Source: an uncultured Bacteroidota bacterium (GTDB lineage: Bacteria > Bacteroidota > Bacteroidia > Flavobacteriales > Flavobacteriaceae). From it: a DNA stretch of 62,536 nt. The notes under the pieces are model-generated. The model saw nothing but the letters and a program-made list of their open reading frames with translations, was not told where the DNA came from and made no database searches. This document shows, in pieces, positions 54,281-62,536 of this stretch (the first letter of the stretch is position 1; each line of letters begins with the position of its first letter). The position numbers and the translations under genes were made by a program. Location of the stretch: the NCBI GenBank assembly GCA_902517245.1, contig CABYBK010000003.1:1-62536 (forward strand), read 5' to 3'.

Positions 54281-54856
54281 TTACTTTAATAATAAGCTAT
54301 CCTGGGATTCAGAAACCGTAATGGTTCCAATTAAGTTTCCTGTTTGGAATTTAGTAAAATCTTTATTGGTATCCAATCGAATAGCATCGAAATTGTAATC
54401 CTTGTCTTGATATGTAAATGCATTTTCAGTGAATAACCATTCATTTTCTGCATCCCAAAAAAGTTGATTAGTTCTTAAAACTGATCCATCATAGGATTTT
54501 AATTCAACATTGCCTTTTAAGTCAATTAGTTTTGTATCGTTATATAATAGACCGTAATTAGCTAAAACCTCATTTTCATTCCCTATATGATCATAAAAAA
54601 CTACTTTAAGACCATCTGGAAATTCTGAAAATTTAAAATCTAAATTAGTATAATCAATATGTGAAGGGGCTGTTAAAATAGCTTGTATTTTAATAGAATC
54701 TGTATATACCATTCTTATATTTTTTGCAGTTCCAATAGGATCTTGGCGGTCTGCATTTATTTCTTTAAGAATTTTAGAGTTGTCTTCGCAAGAAATATGG
54801 AGTAGTGTAGAAAAGACTACAAATTTTAAAGTTATTTTTAATAAATTAAATTTCAT
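54281..54856 (-). CDS. lptC: LPS export protein LptC
   Basis: A 191-residue lipoprotein-like LptC: signal peptide ending HISC, then the LptC beta-jellyroll with AKNIRMVYTDS, YNDTKLIDLKGNVELKSYDG, LRTNQLFWDAENEWLFTE and a C-terminal KDYNFDAIRLDT. LptC passes lipopolysaccharide from the LptBFG transporter to the periplasmic bridge. In Bacteroidota it often has a lipobox where E. coli has a membrane anchor. It directly adjoins the TPR gene with no spacer. Confidence 0.86.
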   Translation of the reverse strand: MKFNLLKITLKFVVFSTLLHISCEDNSKILKEINADRQDPIGTAKNIRMVYTDSIKIQAILTAPSHIDYTNLDFKFSEFPDGLKVVFYDHIGNENEVLANYGLLYNDTKLIDLKGNVELKSYDGSVLRTNQLFWDAENEWLFTENAFTYQDKDYNFDAIRLDTNKDFTKFQTGNLIGTITVSESQDSLLLK

Positions 54857-56245
54857 TTAAAGTTTTGGTACGGTAACACTTCTGTTAATCCAGCAGTTGA
54901 ATTTGATAATAGATCCCTCATTTCCTTCTGTAAAAATATCTGTTTTACTTGGTGCCCTACCCGTGTAACTATCAATTGTTCTCTTTGCTATCTTTGATAA
55001 AGAATTATCAACACGTCCTGCCTTTTTTGCAAGATCAGCAGCCAACCAGTAAACAGCTCTTTTATTGAATTGAGAGTCTCCACATTCGTTAGCACTATCA
55101 GCATACATATTTGCTATTAAAAGATAAGCTCTGCCCATTGAGGGTTGAAAACCTAGTGCTTTATTGGCATAGCTTCTAGCTTTTGACTTCCTACCAGCAT
55201 TCTTGAACTTATTAGCAATTTTTAATAGAATTTTTGCTTTTTTATAAGTATCTGATTCAAGAGAAATAGACTCCTCATAATAACGAAGAGCTTCATTAGA
55301 GTTTCCACTTTTATCATTTAGTAATCCTAGATAATAAGCAGAATCTGCTGAGGGGTCAAGAGTGTGTAATGCCTCAACAAGAGTAACAAAAAACGGATCA
55401 TCCGAACATTCTTTACTATCCATTCTACTTGCTGCTCTTTTTAACCATATGGGATCTGATTTAAACTCTCCAAAGTTTCTCTTATATAATGGTATTAAGT
55501 TTTCACATGTTGCCTCTTTAGCAATTATCGCATCTAAATTCGAGAGAAAAGTTCCGATTGCCTTTGAATTGATGTTGTAGATTCTTTTTTGCCTTTGCTC
55601 TCTGCTAGTAAGTGGATTCCCTGCATCTTCTTTTTTAAGTATAATGTCTAATTTCTTGGCAAGCTCAATAGTTTCAGTATCAAATTTTTCTGATACCTCC
55701 TCATATTTGTTTATGAGCATTTCCATACTTACTCCTGGATCTCCTTTCTTATAACGCTGATATAAAGTTTTAAAATAATTATAAAGAAATTTAGGATTAG
55801 TAAAGCTCTTTGGATCCTTTGTAAAAGCATCATTAAAAATAGAATATATTTCTTTTAAGTCCGCCATTTTGAAGTCAAGCAAAGCTTGGGCTTTTTTACC
55901 CATAACATCACCTATAGTACTCTTATTTTTGTTTTTTGGAAAATACTGAACCCATTCGTTATAAAGTTGAATAAGATCTTTTTTAGAAGCTTCAATTTCT
56001 TCTGGAGAACCATTTTTTATTTTGTCTTTAATTATTCTCTCTCCATAAGTATAAATAGCGACATTAATGTCTGGACAATTCTCCCTAACCTTAGACCATG
56101 GGTCAACAGCAGAAGCATAATTCTTCACTTTTACATATTCAGCAAAAATTGATAAATCCTGCATACATGTGTTAACGTCTTGGGCCCTTAATTCTAGATT
56201 AAATGTAAATCCAAGAAAAAATCCTAAAACACATACTTTTTTCAT
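54857..56245 (-). CDS. Exported tetratricopeptide-repeat protein
   Basis: A 462-residue protein with a signal peptide (to about 21, ending LRAQ) and a largely helical body. TPR motifs are clearest at about 300-400 (DSAYYLGLLNDKSGNSNEAL, ARSYANKALGFQPSMGRAYL). The C-terminus holds GRAPSKTDIF. The gene lies between a barrel protein and lptC, all same strand with 0-11 base gaps, so it probably has an envelope role, perhaps as a periplasmic scaffold for the outer-membrane barrel. No specific function is known. Confidence 0.82.
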   Translation of the reverse strand: MKKVCVLGFFLGFTFNLELRAQDVNTCMQDLSIFAEYVKVKNYASAVDPWSKVRENCPDINVAIYTYGERIIKDKIKNGSPEEIEASKKDLIQLYNEWVQYFPKNKNKSTIGDVMGKKAQALLDFKMADLKEIYSIFNDAFTKDPKSFTNPKFLYNYFKTLYQRYKKGDPGVSMEMLINKYEEVSEKFDTETIELAKKLDIILKKEDAGNPLTSREQRQKRIYNINSKAIGTFLSNLDAIIAKEATCENLIPLYKRNFGEFKSDPIWLKRAASRMDSKECSDDPFFVTLVEALHTLDPSADSAYYLGLLNDKSGNSNEALRYYEESISLESDTYKKAKILLKIANKFKNAGRKSKARSYANKALGFQPSMGRAYLLIANMYADSANECGDSQFNKRAVYWLAADLAKKAGRVDNSLSKIAKRTIDSYTGRAPSKTDIFTEGNEGSIIKFNCWINRSVTVPKL

Positions 56246-56256
56246 TTTTTTAAATT

Positions 56257-57513
56257 TTAATTATATTTTCTTTTAATAAACCAAATGTCATTCAGTGACA
56301 TTCCAACCCTAAGGGCAATCGCAGACTCTTTGATCAAGCCTAAGTCTTTTCTTCCTCTTTGACTAATTTCTAGACCAACATTAACGTTTGAATATCCTGC
56401 AAGGGGCAATCCTAAACCAAAAGATATTGCTTTTTCAGACAAAGGGGTTTTATTAATTATCGTGCTCATTTGTTCAGTTCGAAATCCAAATCTGTAAACA
56501 ACCTTACTCCAGTAGTTCGTAAACGAAGAATAGTTTGGTATAAAGTATCCTCCAACAATCCATTTTTCTGAATTTCTATATGATATATTTTCTCTTTTAA
56601 AAAATTCGTTTGCAAAGTTAGAAGATTTTATTAGATTATACTGTACCCCAAAAAACCATTTTTTGTTTTTTCCATATCCCAAGCCAATTCTAGTCATTGA
56701 GGATAAATCCAAATTTGTGTTTTCTAAACCAGAAGAAGCCAAATCAATTCGAACAACGTCAGTCAAAATTTCAGTTGATAAAGACTGAGTAGAGAAAATT
56801 CGGCTGTTTCTAGAATCTAATCCTACTGTGGGTTGGTATGAATACATTGCTTGAAGTGTGTGCTTTTTTTGAATTGGTATTTTCAATTGGCCAGAAAACT
56901 GAAAGCTAAGACCAGAAACACTAGATTCATTTGACATAAAAGTACCGTTATCAATACCTTCTAGAAATTGTCCTGTGCGATAAAACAAATTCCCAAAATT
57001 ATAATTTATAGTTGACCCTATCGCCAAATAAGAAGTTATAGGCAATCCTACAGATAAATATGCTTGGTTTAATCCTCCATTACCTTCATATCTATTGAAA
57101 GTTTGATTTTCTGAGTTTTCATTTGTGCCTTGAACACGATACCCTACAGAGGTTAAAGGTAGTAACCCAAAACCAAAGCTAAACTTTCCTGTAGGTATAC
57201 TCACTGAAATGTAATCTATAGATGCAACATCCGAATTTTGAGATTCATTTGAAGATGACAAATTATTGTTTGTATAATTAATACCAACAGAATAGGTAGT
57301 AACTTTTGAAAAACCATAACTAGCCGGGTTGTTAAGATTGACATGAATTGAATCCGTAAAAACATCTAACCCACCCATATGTCTATTGGCCTGGGTGCCA
57401 TTGAAGCTTCTTTCACCTAATCCTGAGGCAGAGTATGGTGAAGCAGCAGTATTCTGTGCAATTACATGTCCAGCCATTAAAAATAATACATAAAAGGTAA
57501 ATGTTCGAATCAT
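56257..57513 (-). CDS. Outer-membrane beta-barrel protein of unknown function
   Basis: A 418-residue protein with a signal peptide (to about 19, ending HVIAQ) and many short alternating beta strands, with aromatic ends, over the rest. The N-terminal SPYSASGLGERSFNGTQANR and LNNPASYGF resemble FadL/PorV-like flavobacterial outer-membrane proteins, where NPA is common near the start. It shares one base with the coaX stop codon. Possible roles are uptake of hydrophobic substrates or surface attachment; none is proven. Confidence 0.78.
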   Translation of the reverse strand: MIRTFTFYVLFLMAGHVIAQNTAASPYSASGLGERSFNGTQANRHMGGLDVFTDSIHVNLNNPASYGFSKVTTYSVGINYTNNNLSSSNESQNSDVASIDYISVSIPTGKFSFGFGLLPLTSVGYRVQGTNENSENQTFNRYEGNGGLNQAYLSVGLPITSYLAIGSTINYNFGNLFYRTGQFLEGIDNGTFMSNESSVSGLSFQFSGQLKIPIQKKHTLQAMYSYQPTVGLDSRNSRIFSTQSLSTEILTDVVRIDLASSGLENTNLDLSSMTRIGLGYGKNKKWFFGVQYNLIKSSNFANEFFKRENISYRNSEKWIVGGYFIPNYSSFTNYWSKVVYRFGFRTEQMSTIINKTPLSEKAISFGLGLPLAGYSNVNVGLEISQRGRKDLGLIKESAIALRVGMSLNDIWFIKRKYN

Positions 57514-58241
57514 TAATTTATATTGTTAACTAATAGGTAATTTAACCCTTTAGCCAAAAAATCAGGCTGCGCAAAGATGCTATTTTTTAATGGTTTTGAC
57601 AACCTTTCAATATCTCCTCCTGTAAAAATGACAGTCAATGGATAGAATTTCTTTTCATATTTAGTTATTAACCCAATTATTTCAGAATTTATACCTTCTG
57701 AAACACCTACATGCATTGCGCTCTCCGTATTTGTACCTAATAAATTAAAATTATTATTGGGTTCTAAAGAAGGTAACATGCTTGAGAATTTATGCATTGC
57801 CTTGTAGCGCATGTAATAACCTGGGCTTATTACTCCTCCGTGATGCAAACCTTTTTTATCTAAAATATCATAAGTAATACAGCTTCCTAGATCTATGACC
57901 AAAATATTTTTGTCAGGATATTCAATTGCACAAGCAGATAATAATGCTATTCGATCAGATCCTAATTTTGATTTTGTCTCATAAATAGTCTTAAAAGGGA
58001 TTTCCAGCTCAGTAGAACAAAAAATAAATGGCAATGGAGTCAATTCGCTTTTTAAATCTTTAATAAAAGTGCGATTTACATCAGAAATAATACAATTTTT
58101 AATTAATGGATAGTCGCCCTTTATTCTTATTAGATTTTTCCTCCATTCATCAATAAAAACAGTGCAAGAATATACTATCTGATCATTTTCAAATACATAG
58201 TACTTGATTTGGGTATTTCCAAGATCGATAACAAGTCTCAT
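57513..58241 (-). CDS. coaX: Type III pantothenate kinase
   Basis: A 242-residue enzyme that phosphorylates pantothenate, the first step of coenzyme A synthesis. The phosphate-1 motif is DLGNTQIKYYVF, the phosphate-2 motif DLGSCITYDIL, and GVISPGYYMRYKAMH lies between; SDRIALL-like GSDRIALLSA is the substrate region. It starts the coaX-barrel-TPR-lptC operon. Confidence 0.95.
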   Translation of the reverse strand: MRLVIDLGNTQIKYYVFENDQIVYSCTVFIDEWRKNLIRIKGDYPLIKNCIISDVNRTFIKDLKSELTPLPFIFCSTELEIPFKTIYETKSKLGSDRIALLSACAIEYPDKNILVIDLGSCITYDILDKKGLHHGGVISPGYYMRYKAMHKFSSMLPSLEPNNNFNLLGTNTESAMHVGVSEGINSEIIGLITKYEKKFYPLTVIFTGGDIERLSKPLKNSIFAQPDFLAKGLNYLLVNNIN

Positions 58242-58289
58242 GTGTTTTTAATTTATAAGTAAAATTACAAAGAAATTAAGTTAAATGTT

Positions 58290-58320
58290 TTTGCGAAAAG
58301 CTAAAAGGCCGTTATATTTG
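58290..58320 (+). promoter_or_regulatory. Promoter of tRNA-Phe
   Basis: TTTG at 58290-58293, a 19-base spacer and TATATTTG at 58313-58320 match the Bacteroidota consensus TTTG-N19-TAnnTTTG exactly. The mature tRNA begins 17 bases downstream. This is the best promoter in the window. Confidence 0.8.
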
Positions 58321-58336
58321 CAACTGCTTAAAGCGG

Positions 58337-58409
58337 GGTACCTTAGCTCAGTTGGTAGAGCAAAGGACTGAAAATCCTTGTGTCCCTGGTTCGATTCCTG
58401 GAGGTACCA
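58337..58409 (+). tRNA. tRNA-Phe (anticodon GAA)
   Basis: A 73-base cloverleaf. The acceptor stem GGTACCT pairs with AGGTACC (58402-58408), with A as discriminator. The D arm is GCTC...GAGC, and the anticodon stem AAGGA/TCCTT holds the loop CTGAAAA with GAA at 58370-58372, which reads Phe codons. The T arm is CCTGG-TTCGATT-CCTGG, so the middle pair is a U-U mismatch. CCA is not encoded. It has its own promoter and terminator. Confidence 0.96.
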
Positions 58410-58415
58410 CAAAAG

Positions 58416-58446
58416 CCCTGTGAACTTTACATACACAGGGTTTTTT
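58416..58446 (+). terminator. Intrinsic terminator of tRNA-Phe
   Basis: CCCTGTG (58416-58422) pairs with CACAGGG (58434-58440) around an 11-base loop, then six T residues. From the minus side it could also end rmuC transcripts (rmuC stops at 58453), though the T-run there is only four. Confidence 0.83.
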
Positions 58447-58452
58447 ATATTA

Positions 58453-59562
58453 TTAATCCATTGTTGGTTTGTCCAAAACATCTAATTGAAGTCCAATTTT
58501 TGAATTACCTGATGAAATTTTAATCACATCCTTATCTATTTTTTTGAATTCTTTAGAACTTTCATTATAGTGATTAATTGTTGTGGTTAGTGTATTACCT
58601 AATTTTTCATGATAAGTTTTATATGCATTTAAATGATTTGATAGTTTTTCTACGTTATTTAAAACATCATTTATAGAGTCTTCAATTTTCATATTATTCA
58701 AAGCTTTATTCGTGACTTGTAGCATGGGAAATAAACTCATGGGAGAAACAATCATAACTTTCTTTTGATATGCGTAAGAAACCAAATCTTGTTGATTAAT
58801 TTTTAGTGACCCTACTCTGCTATTTAACAGATCTTGGTAGAGTCCATCTGCAGGAATAAACATATATGCATAGTCGACAGTCCCTTCATTTGGCCTAATA
58901 TATTTTGATGTTTCATCAATTCTATTTTTAATATCAGATTTGAATTTTTTCTCAAGAATATCTAATTCATCTTTATCGGACGATTCTATCATTTTATTAT
59001 AATTGTCTAGGGAAAATTTTGCATCAATTGGTATTATAAATTCGTTAACTTTTACAATTGCATCAACAGATTCTTTGTTTTTAAATGAATGCTGCATTTT
59101 AAAAAGTTCAGGGGGTAGTACGTTAGAAAGAAGGTTTTCTAGCTGAATTTCTCCAAAAATTCCTCTTTGTTTTTGATTACCGAGAATTTTCTCAAGGGTT
59201 TTCATTTGATTTGCAAAAGTTAAAACCTTTTCGTTTGTTCCTTTAATTTTTTCTAGCTCAGAGGTTACATCTTTCATAACTTGATCAGATTGTTTAAATC
59301 GAATTGACATATTTTCAGAAGATGATTTAGTGAAACTATGCATTTGCTTATTAATCTCATTTAATCTTGATTCAATATCCTCTCTACTTTCTTTTGAGTT
59401 TTTATAAATTTCTTTTCTTACTTCTTGGATTTGGTTTGTTAAAGATTCAGAAAAATTGATCAAATCAGATGTTTTGTTGTTGTTTGAGTTATTTCTAACA
59501 TAGAATATAAAAAAAGTTAAAGTCAATACTAAAAAAATCAAAACGGCAATAATTATTTCCAT
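58453..59562 (-). CDS. rmuC: DNA recombination protein RmuC
   Basis: A 369-residue protein with an N-terminal membrane helix (about 3-22), a coiled-coil stretch (about 30-110), and the RmuC nuclease-like core: RGIFGEIQLENLLSNVLPPE, PIDAKFSLDNYNKM, DYAYMFIPADGLY and QKKVMIVSPMSLFPML. RmuC limits inversions at short inverted repeats in E. coli, presumably by cutting DNA. It is a single gene here, 87 bases from the BNR gene. Confidence 0.92.
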   Translation of the reverse strand: MEIIIAVLIFLVLTLTFFIFYVRNNSNNNKTSDLINFSESLTNQIQEVRKEIYKNSKESREDIESRLNEINKQMHSFTKSSSENMSIRFKQSDQVMKDVTSELEKIKGTNEKVLTFANQMKTLEKILGNQKQRGIFGEIQLENLLSNVLPPELFKMQHSFKNKESVDAIVKVNEFIIPIDAKFSLDNYNKMIESSDKDELDILEKKFKSDIKNRIDETSKYIRPNEGTVDYAYMFIPADGLYQDLLNSRVGSLKINQQDLVSYAYQKKVMIVSPMSLFPMLQVTNKALNNMKIEDSINDVLNNVEKLSNHLNAYKTYHEKLGNTLTTTINHYNESSKEFKKIDKDVIKISSGNSKIGLQLDVLDKPTMD

Positions 59563-59649
59563 AATGCATCTAGTTTAAATGATTGTAAAATTGTACCCAT
59601 CTAAAATATTTTGAATAATGAGTTAAATTAATAATTAAAATCTGAGCCA

Positions 59650-62536
59650 CTAAAAAACAAGTGCAGGTACTTTTGCAGATTTGAACTCACTTTCAAATGA
59701 TTTAAAATCAATTTCAATAATTTTTTCTAGTGAAGTTCTTTGAATAAACCATTCGTTTTGAAGATCTTTATGTCGTTCAAGTGCTCCCTGAGTAACCTTA
59801 GGATGTTCACTATCCACAAAATCTTTTAAGTACATCCATTGAGCATTGAGTTTGTTATTAAAGTTGATCACATCCTGGAAAGTCTTTTGTTTGGGTTGAA
59901 TGAGATTTTGCTCCCAATGTTTTAATTTCTGTTCTATACCTTCAGCTTTTTTTAACAATGTCTTATAACTAATATTGTCTTTTAAAATTTCTCTATAATT
60001 TGAAAGTTGTTTTTGAACTTTACGCATTTTTGTTACGGTTTGATGAATATTTTTTATTCCGATTTCAATTTCTATTAAAAGGTTTTGTTGTTCTTCAAAA
60101 TCAGATATTTTGTAAGGCATATTTGGATTTGGCAGAACAGAAAATAATACTTCTCTTTCCAGTCCATTAAATTTTAATCGGGCCTTGTAATCTCCTGGAG
60201 CAACTCTGGCTCCCAAATAACTTCCATAAACAAAAACATTATCCACACTAGGAAGTGGTTCTCTTCTTAAATCCCAATGGAAGCGATTAAAACCCTCTTT
60301 TTTAGGTAAAATTTCTTCTGGATCGGGTCCCCCAGGCCAAGACTTTATCTTATTTGTTTTTTTTGAATTGTAAGACCTAATTAATTTTTCATTAGAAAAA
60401 ATTTCGAGAGAAATTTCCAGACTATCTTCAACTTTTGGTAAATGATAATCAAATATTACACCGTTTAAAGGGTTAGTCCCTTGGTTGCTGTTTTTTGATG
60501 TCTTGCCAGAAAATATACGATAATTTGTTTTAGGTTTCACCAAATGAAGGTCAGATACCATTTTTTGTTCTTGAATCGGACTTAGATCATCTAAAATCCA
60601 AAAGGAACGACCAGCTGTAGCTGCAATAAGATCATTATCTTGAATAAATAGATCATTAATTGGCACAATAGGTAAATTATTTTGAAATAAATCCCACCTG
60701 TCACCGTCATTATGAGATATATAAAAACCCGTTTCTGAACCTGCATATAGAAGTCCTGGAATTTTTTTGTCTGCTCTGACTACCCTAACGAAATTATGTT
60801 CTCCCTTTATTCCATCTGTAATTAATTTCCAACTCTTACCATAGTCTTCTGTTTTGTATACGTATGGCGTTAAATCCATAAACTTATAACGCATCATGGT
60901 AATATATGCTTTACCACTTTTATGAGGAGAAACCTCTATGCTATTGATAATACCTTCTTTTAAGTTTCTAGGAGTTACGTTTTCCCAATTTCTTCCTCCG
61001 TCCTTTGTAATATGAATTAAACCATCGTCACTACCCGCCCACAGAACCGCTGAATCATGTGGTGAGGTTGCTAGACTCATCAAAGTATTGTAATTCTCTC
61101 CGCCAGCCGCTTCATTAGTAAAAGGAACCCCTCCAGGAGTTTGTTGAGATTTATTATTTCGAGTTAAATCAGGGCTAATTACTTCCCATTTATTTCCCCC
61201 ATCTTTAGTTTTAAAAACAACATTCCCTGCATGATAAATAGTATTAGGATCAGAAGTTGCCGTTAATATGGGTGCATTCCAGTTATATCGAAATTTAAAA
61301 TCTTTGGGAATATTCCCAAGGGATAATTCTGGATATTCCTTAATCCCTTTTCCTGAATTTGATGACCTGTGCCATCTTTCAATAATTCCTTGATAACACC
61401 CTCCAAAAATCACTTCTGGATTAAAAGGGTCAAAAGCTAAAAATGCACTTTCGCATCCTGCTACAGAATACCAATCTTTCCAATCAATCCCTGAATCACT
61501 ATCTCTGCTTTTAATACCAATTGCGGAGTTATCTTGTTGTCCTCCGTAAACATGATACGGAACTTGGGCATCAGCAATGACTCTATAAAATTGAGCAGTA
61601 GGCTGGTTTTGCTGAGTACTCCAACTTTTCCCGCCATTAAGTGATATATTTGCACCTCCATCATTAGAGTTAATCATTAACTTATTGTTATAAGGATGAA
61701 TCCATAGGTGATGGTTATCACCATGTGGTGTAGATAAATTTTTAAAGGTTTTACCTTTGTCAATTGATTTAAGAGCAGGAGCATTCAGCACATAAACTAC
61801 ATTCTCATCTTGAGGATCTGCGAAAACTTCCATATAATACCAGGAGCGGGTAACTGCAATTCTATTTTTATTTACCTGTTTCCAAGTTTCTCCACTGTTA
61901 TCGGAACGATAAACTCCAGATTTTTCGTCCTCTCCCTCAAGGTTAATGTAGACTATACTAGGATTAGCCCTAGAAACAGATATTCCCGATTTTCCAATTA
62001 TTTTAGGAAGTCCTTTTTCTAAACGGACCCATTTTTCACCACCATCAATTGTCTTATATATACCTGACTTCAATCCTCCTGACCTCATTTGCCAAGGAGT
62101 TCTTTCATGATCCCAGATTGCTGCATATAGTATTCTAGGATTATTCATATCCATACTCAAAGAAGACGCCCCTGAAAATTCACCTATGAAAAGAGATTTA
62201 ATCCATGTTTTTCCTCCATCTAAAGTTTTATATATTCCTCTTTCTTTGCTTGGACCATATTGGGCTCCTTGAACTGCAACATAAAAAATATCAGGATTAG
62301 TTGGGTGAATCTGAATATCTGAAATATGTCTTGAATAATCCAAGCCTATGTGTTTCCATGTTTCGCCAGTATCCTCTGATTTATATACTCCATCTCCCAT
62401 TGAAGTCATTACCCCTCGAGCTGCATGTTCTCCCATTCCAACAATTACTATATTAGGATCACTTTCAGATACAGCAATAGCACCAACCGTTCCTGTTGCA
62501 AAAAATCCATCTGAAATATTATTCCAATGTGTGCCG
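59650..62536 (-). CDS. Large BNR/VPS10-like beta-propeller protein (5' end outside window)
   Basis: The reading frame runs through the right edge: 962 codons are visible, of which the first 33 lie upstream of the internal Met at 62436. The upstream residues (ATGTVGAIAVSESDPNIVIVG) are already family sequence, so that Met is not the start. At least ten Asp-box (S-x-D-x-G-x-T/x-W) repeats such as SEDTGETW, TLDGGKTW, TKDGGRNW and TEDYGKSW build two propellers like those of sortilin/VPS10 and xyloglucanase-type proteins. The last ~200 residues are a coiled helical domain. Such proteins are exported in Bacteroidota; the substrate is not known. Confidence 0.85.
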   Translation of the reverse strand, partial: GTHWNNISDGFFATGTVGAIAVSESDPNIVIVGMGEHAARGVMTSMGDGVYKSEDTGETWKHIGLDYSRHISDIQIHPTNPDIFYVAVQGAQYGPSKERGIYKTLDGGKTWIKSLFIGEFSGASSLSMDMNNPRILYAAIWDHERTPWQMRSGGLKSGIYKTIDGGEKWVRLEKGLPKIIGKSGISVSRANPSIVYINLEGEDEKSGVYRSDNSGETWKQVNKNRIAVTRSWYYMEVFADPQDENVVYVLNAPALKSIDKGKTFKNLSTPHGDNHHLWIHPYNNKLMINSNDGGANISLNGGKSWSTQQNQPTAQFYRVIADAQVPYHVYGGQQDNSAIGIKSRDSDSGIDWKDWYSVAGCESAFLAFDPFNPEVIFGGCYQGIIERWHRSSNSGKGIKEYPELSLGNIPKDFKFRYNWNAPILTATSDPNTIYHAGNVVFKTKDGGNKWEVISPDLTRNNKSQQTPGGVPFTNEAAGGENYNTLMSLATSPHDSAVLWAGSDDGLIHITKDGGRNWENVTPRNLKEGIINSIEVSPHKSGKAYITMMRYKFMDLTPYVYKTEDYGKSWKLITDGIKGEHNFVRVVRADKKIPGLLYAGSETGFYISHNDGDRWDLFQNNLPIVPINDLFIQDNDLIAATAGRSFWILDDLSPIQEQKMVSDLHLVKPKTNYRIFSGKTSKNSNQGTNPLNGVIFDYHLPKVEDSLEISLEIFSNEKLIRSYNSKKTNKIKSWPGGPDPEEILPKKEGFNRFHWDLRREPLPSVDNVFVYGSYLGARVAPGDYKARLKFNGLEREVLFSVLPNPNMPYKISDFEEQQNLLIEIEIGIKNIHQTVTKMRKVQKQLSNYREILKDNISYKTLLKKAEGIEQKLKHWEQNLIQPKQKTFQDVINFNNKLNAQWMYLKDFVDSEHPKVTQGALERHKDLQNEWFIQRTSLEKIIEIDFKSFESEFKSAKVPALVF

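Noticed and set aside
58281-58481. A 66-residue minus-strand frame across the tRNA-Phe region
   Set aside because: It overlaps the tRNA, its promoter and its terminator, and the end of rmuC; it has no protein-like features.

Overview
The window is a gene-dense, AT-rich (about one third G+C by eye) piece of a Bacteroidota chromosome, almost certainly a flavobacterium (family Flavobacteriaceae or close). The evidence is a complete gldK-gldL-gldM-gldN block (type IX secretion/gliding motor), Bacteroidota-type -7 promoter elements (TAnnTTTG) with little sign of Shine-Dalgarno sites, a HYC_CC_PP family protein, a GYDIA-type GHMP kinase next to an HMG-CoA reductase, a nagB-PIG-L fusion, and many secreted proteins and lipoproteins. 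I see no IS element, prophage, CRISPR array, rRNA or plasmid gene. It reads as core chromosome, and no gap between genes reaches 300 bases.

Layout, left to right. 1-5540: the 5' part of a minus-strand glucosamine-6-phosphate deaminase/PIG-L fusion, a small secreted acidic protein, a SulP transporter, a DUF6503-like lipoprotein and thioredoxin reductase. 5561-17002 (all minus): topA, a degenerate arginase-fold protein, gldK, gldL, gldM, gldN, a strong terminator, then an FAD oxidoreductase and an ABC-F ATPase. 17260-20400: a second SulP followed by a metallo-beta-lactamase/double-rhodanese persulfide-dioxygenase-like enzyme. 20597-26937: miaB, an orphan sigma-54 activator, lptE, a helical protein of unknown function, secG, then groES-groEL behind a structured promoter region. 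26981-30779 (minus): a metal-handling module made of an HMA-MauE/DoxX membrane protein, a HYC_CC_PP protein, a TonB-dependent receptor and a secreted HMA protein.

30895-38555: a GAF/fRMsr-like protein, purH, and the cell-elongation block mreB-mreC-mreD-pbp2-rodA. 38552-41761 (minus): a C-terminal processing protease and an orphan OppC-type permease. 41886-44080: surE, a small membrane protein and lpxB. 44077-48248 (minus): a peptide-use operon of DPP IV-like peptidase, POT peptide transporter and secreted thioredoxin. 48340-50571: HMG-CoA reductase and GYDIA kinase (mevalonate pathway). 50580-58241 (minus): coaX, an outer-membrane barrel, a TPR protein, lptC, a 65-residue membrane protein, a CNNM/CorC protein and a PpiD/SurA-like isomerase. 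58337-58409 is tRNA-Phe behind a textbook Bacteroidota promoter. The window ends with rmuC and a large secreted BNR-propeller protein cut by the right edge.

Most genes build or service the cell envelope: T9SS, LPS transport and synthesis, protein export, peptidoglycan elongation, and outer-membrane uptake. The most interesting candidates are the four-gene cysteine-pair metal module, the arginase-fold protein that has lost metal ligands in front of gldKLMN, the SulP plus persulfide-dioxygenase pair, and the sigma-54 activator with possible target-like elements before groESL. Several starts were reassigned because the promoter -7 element or a signal peptide only fits a shorter protein.
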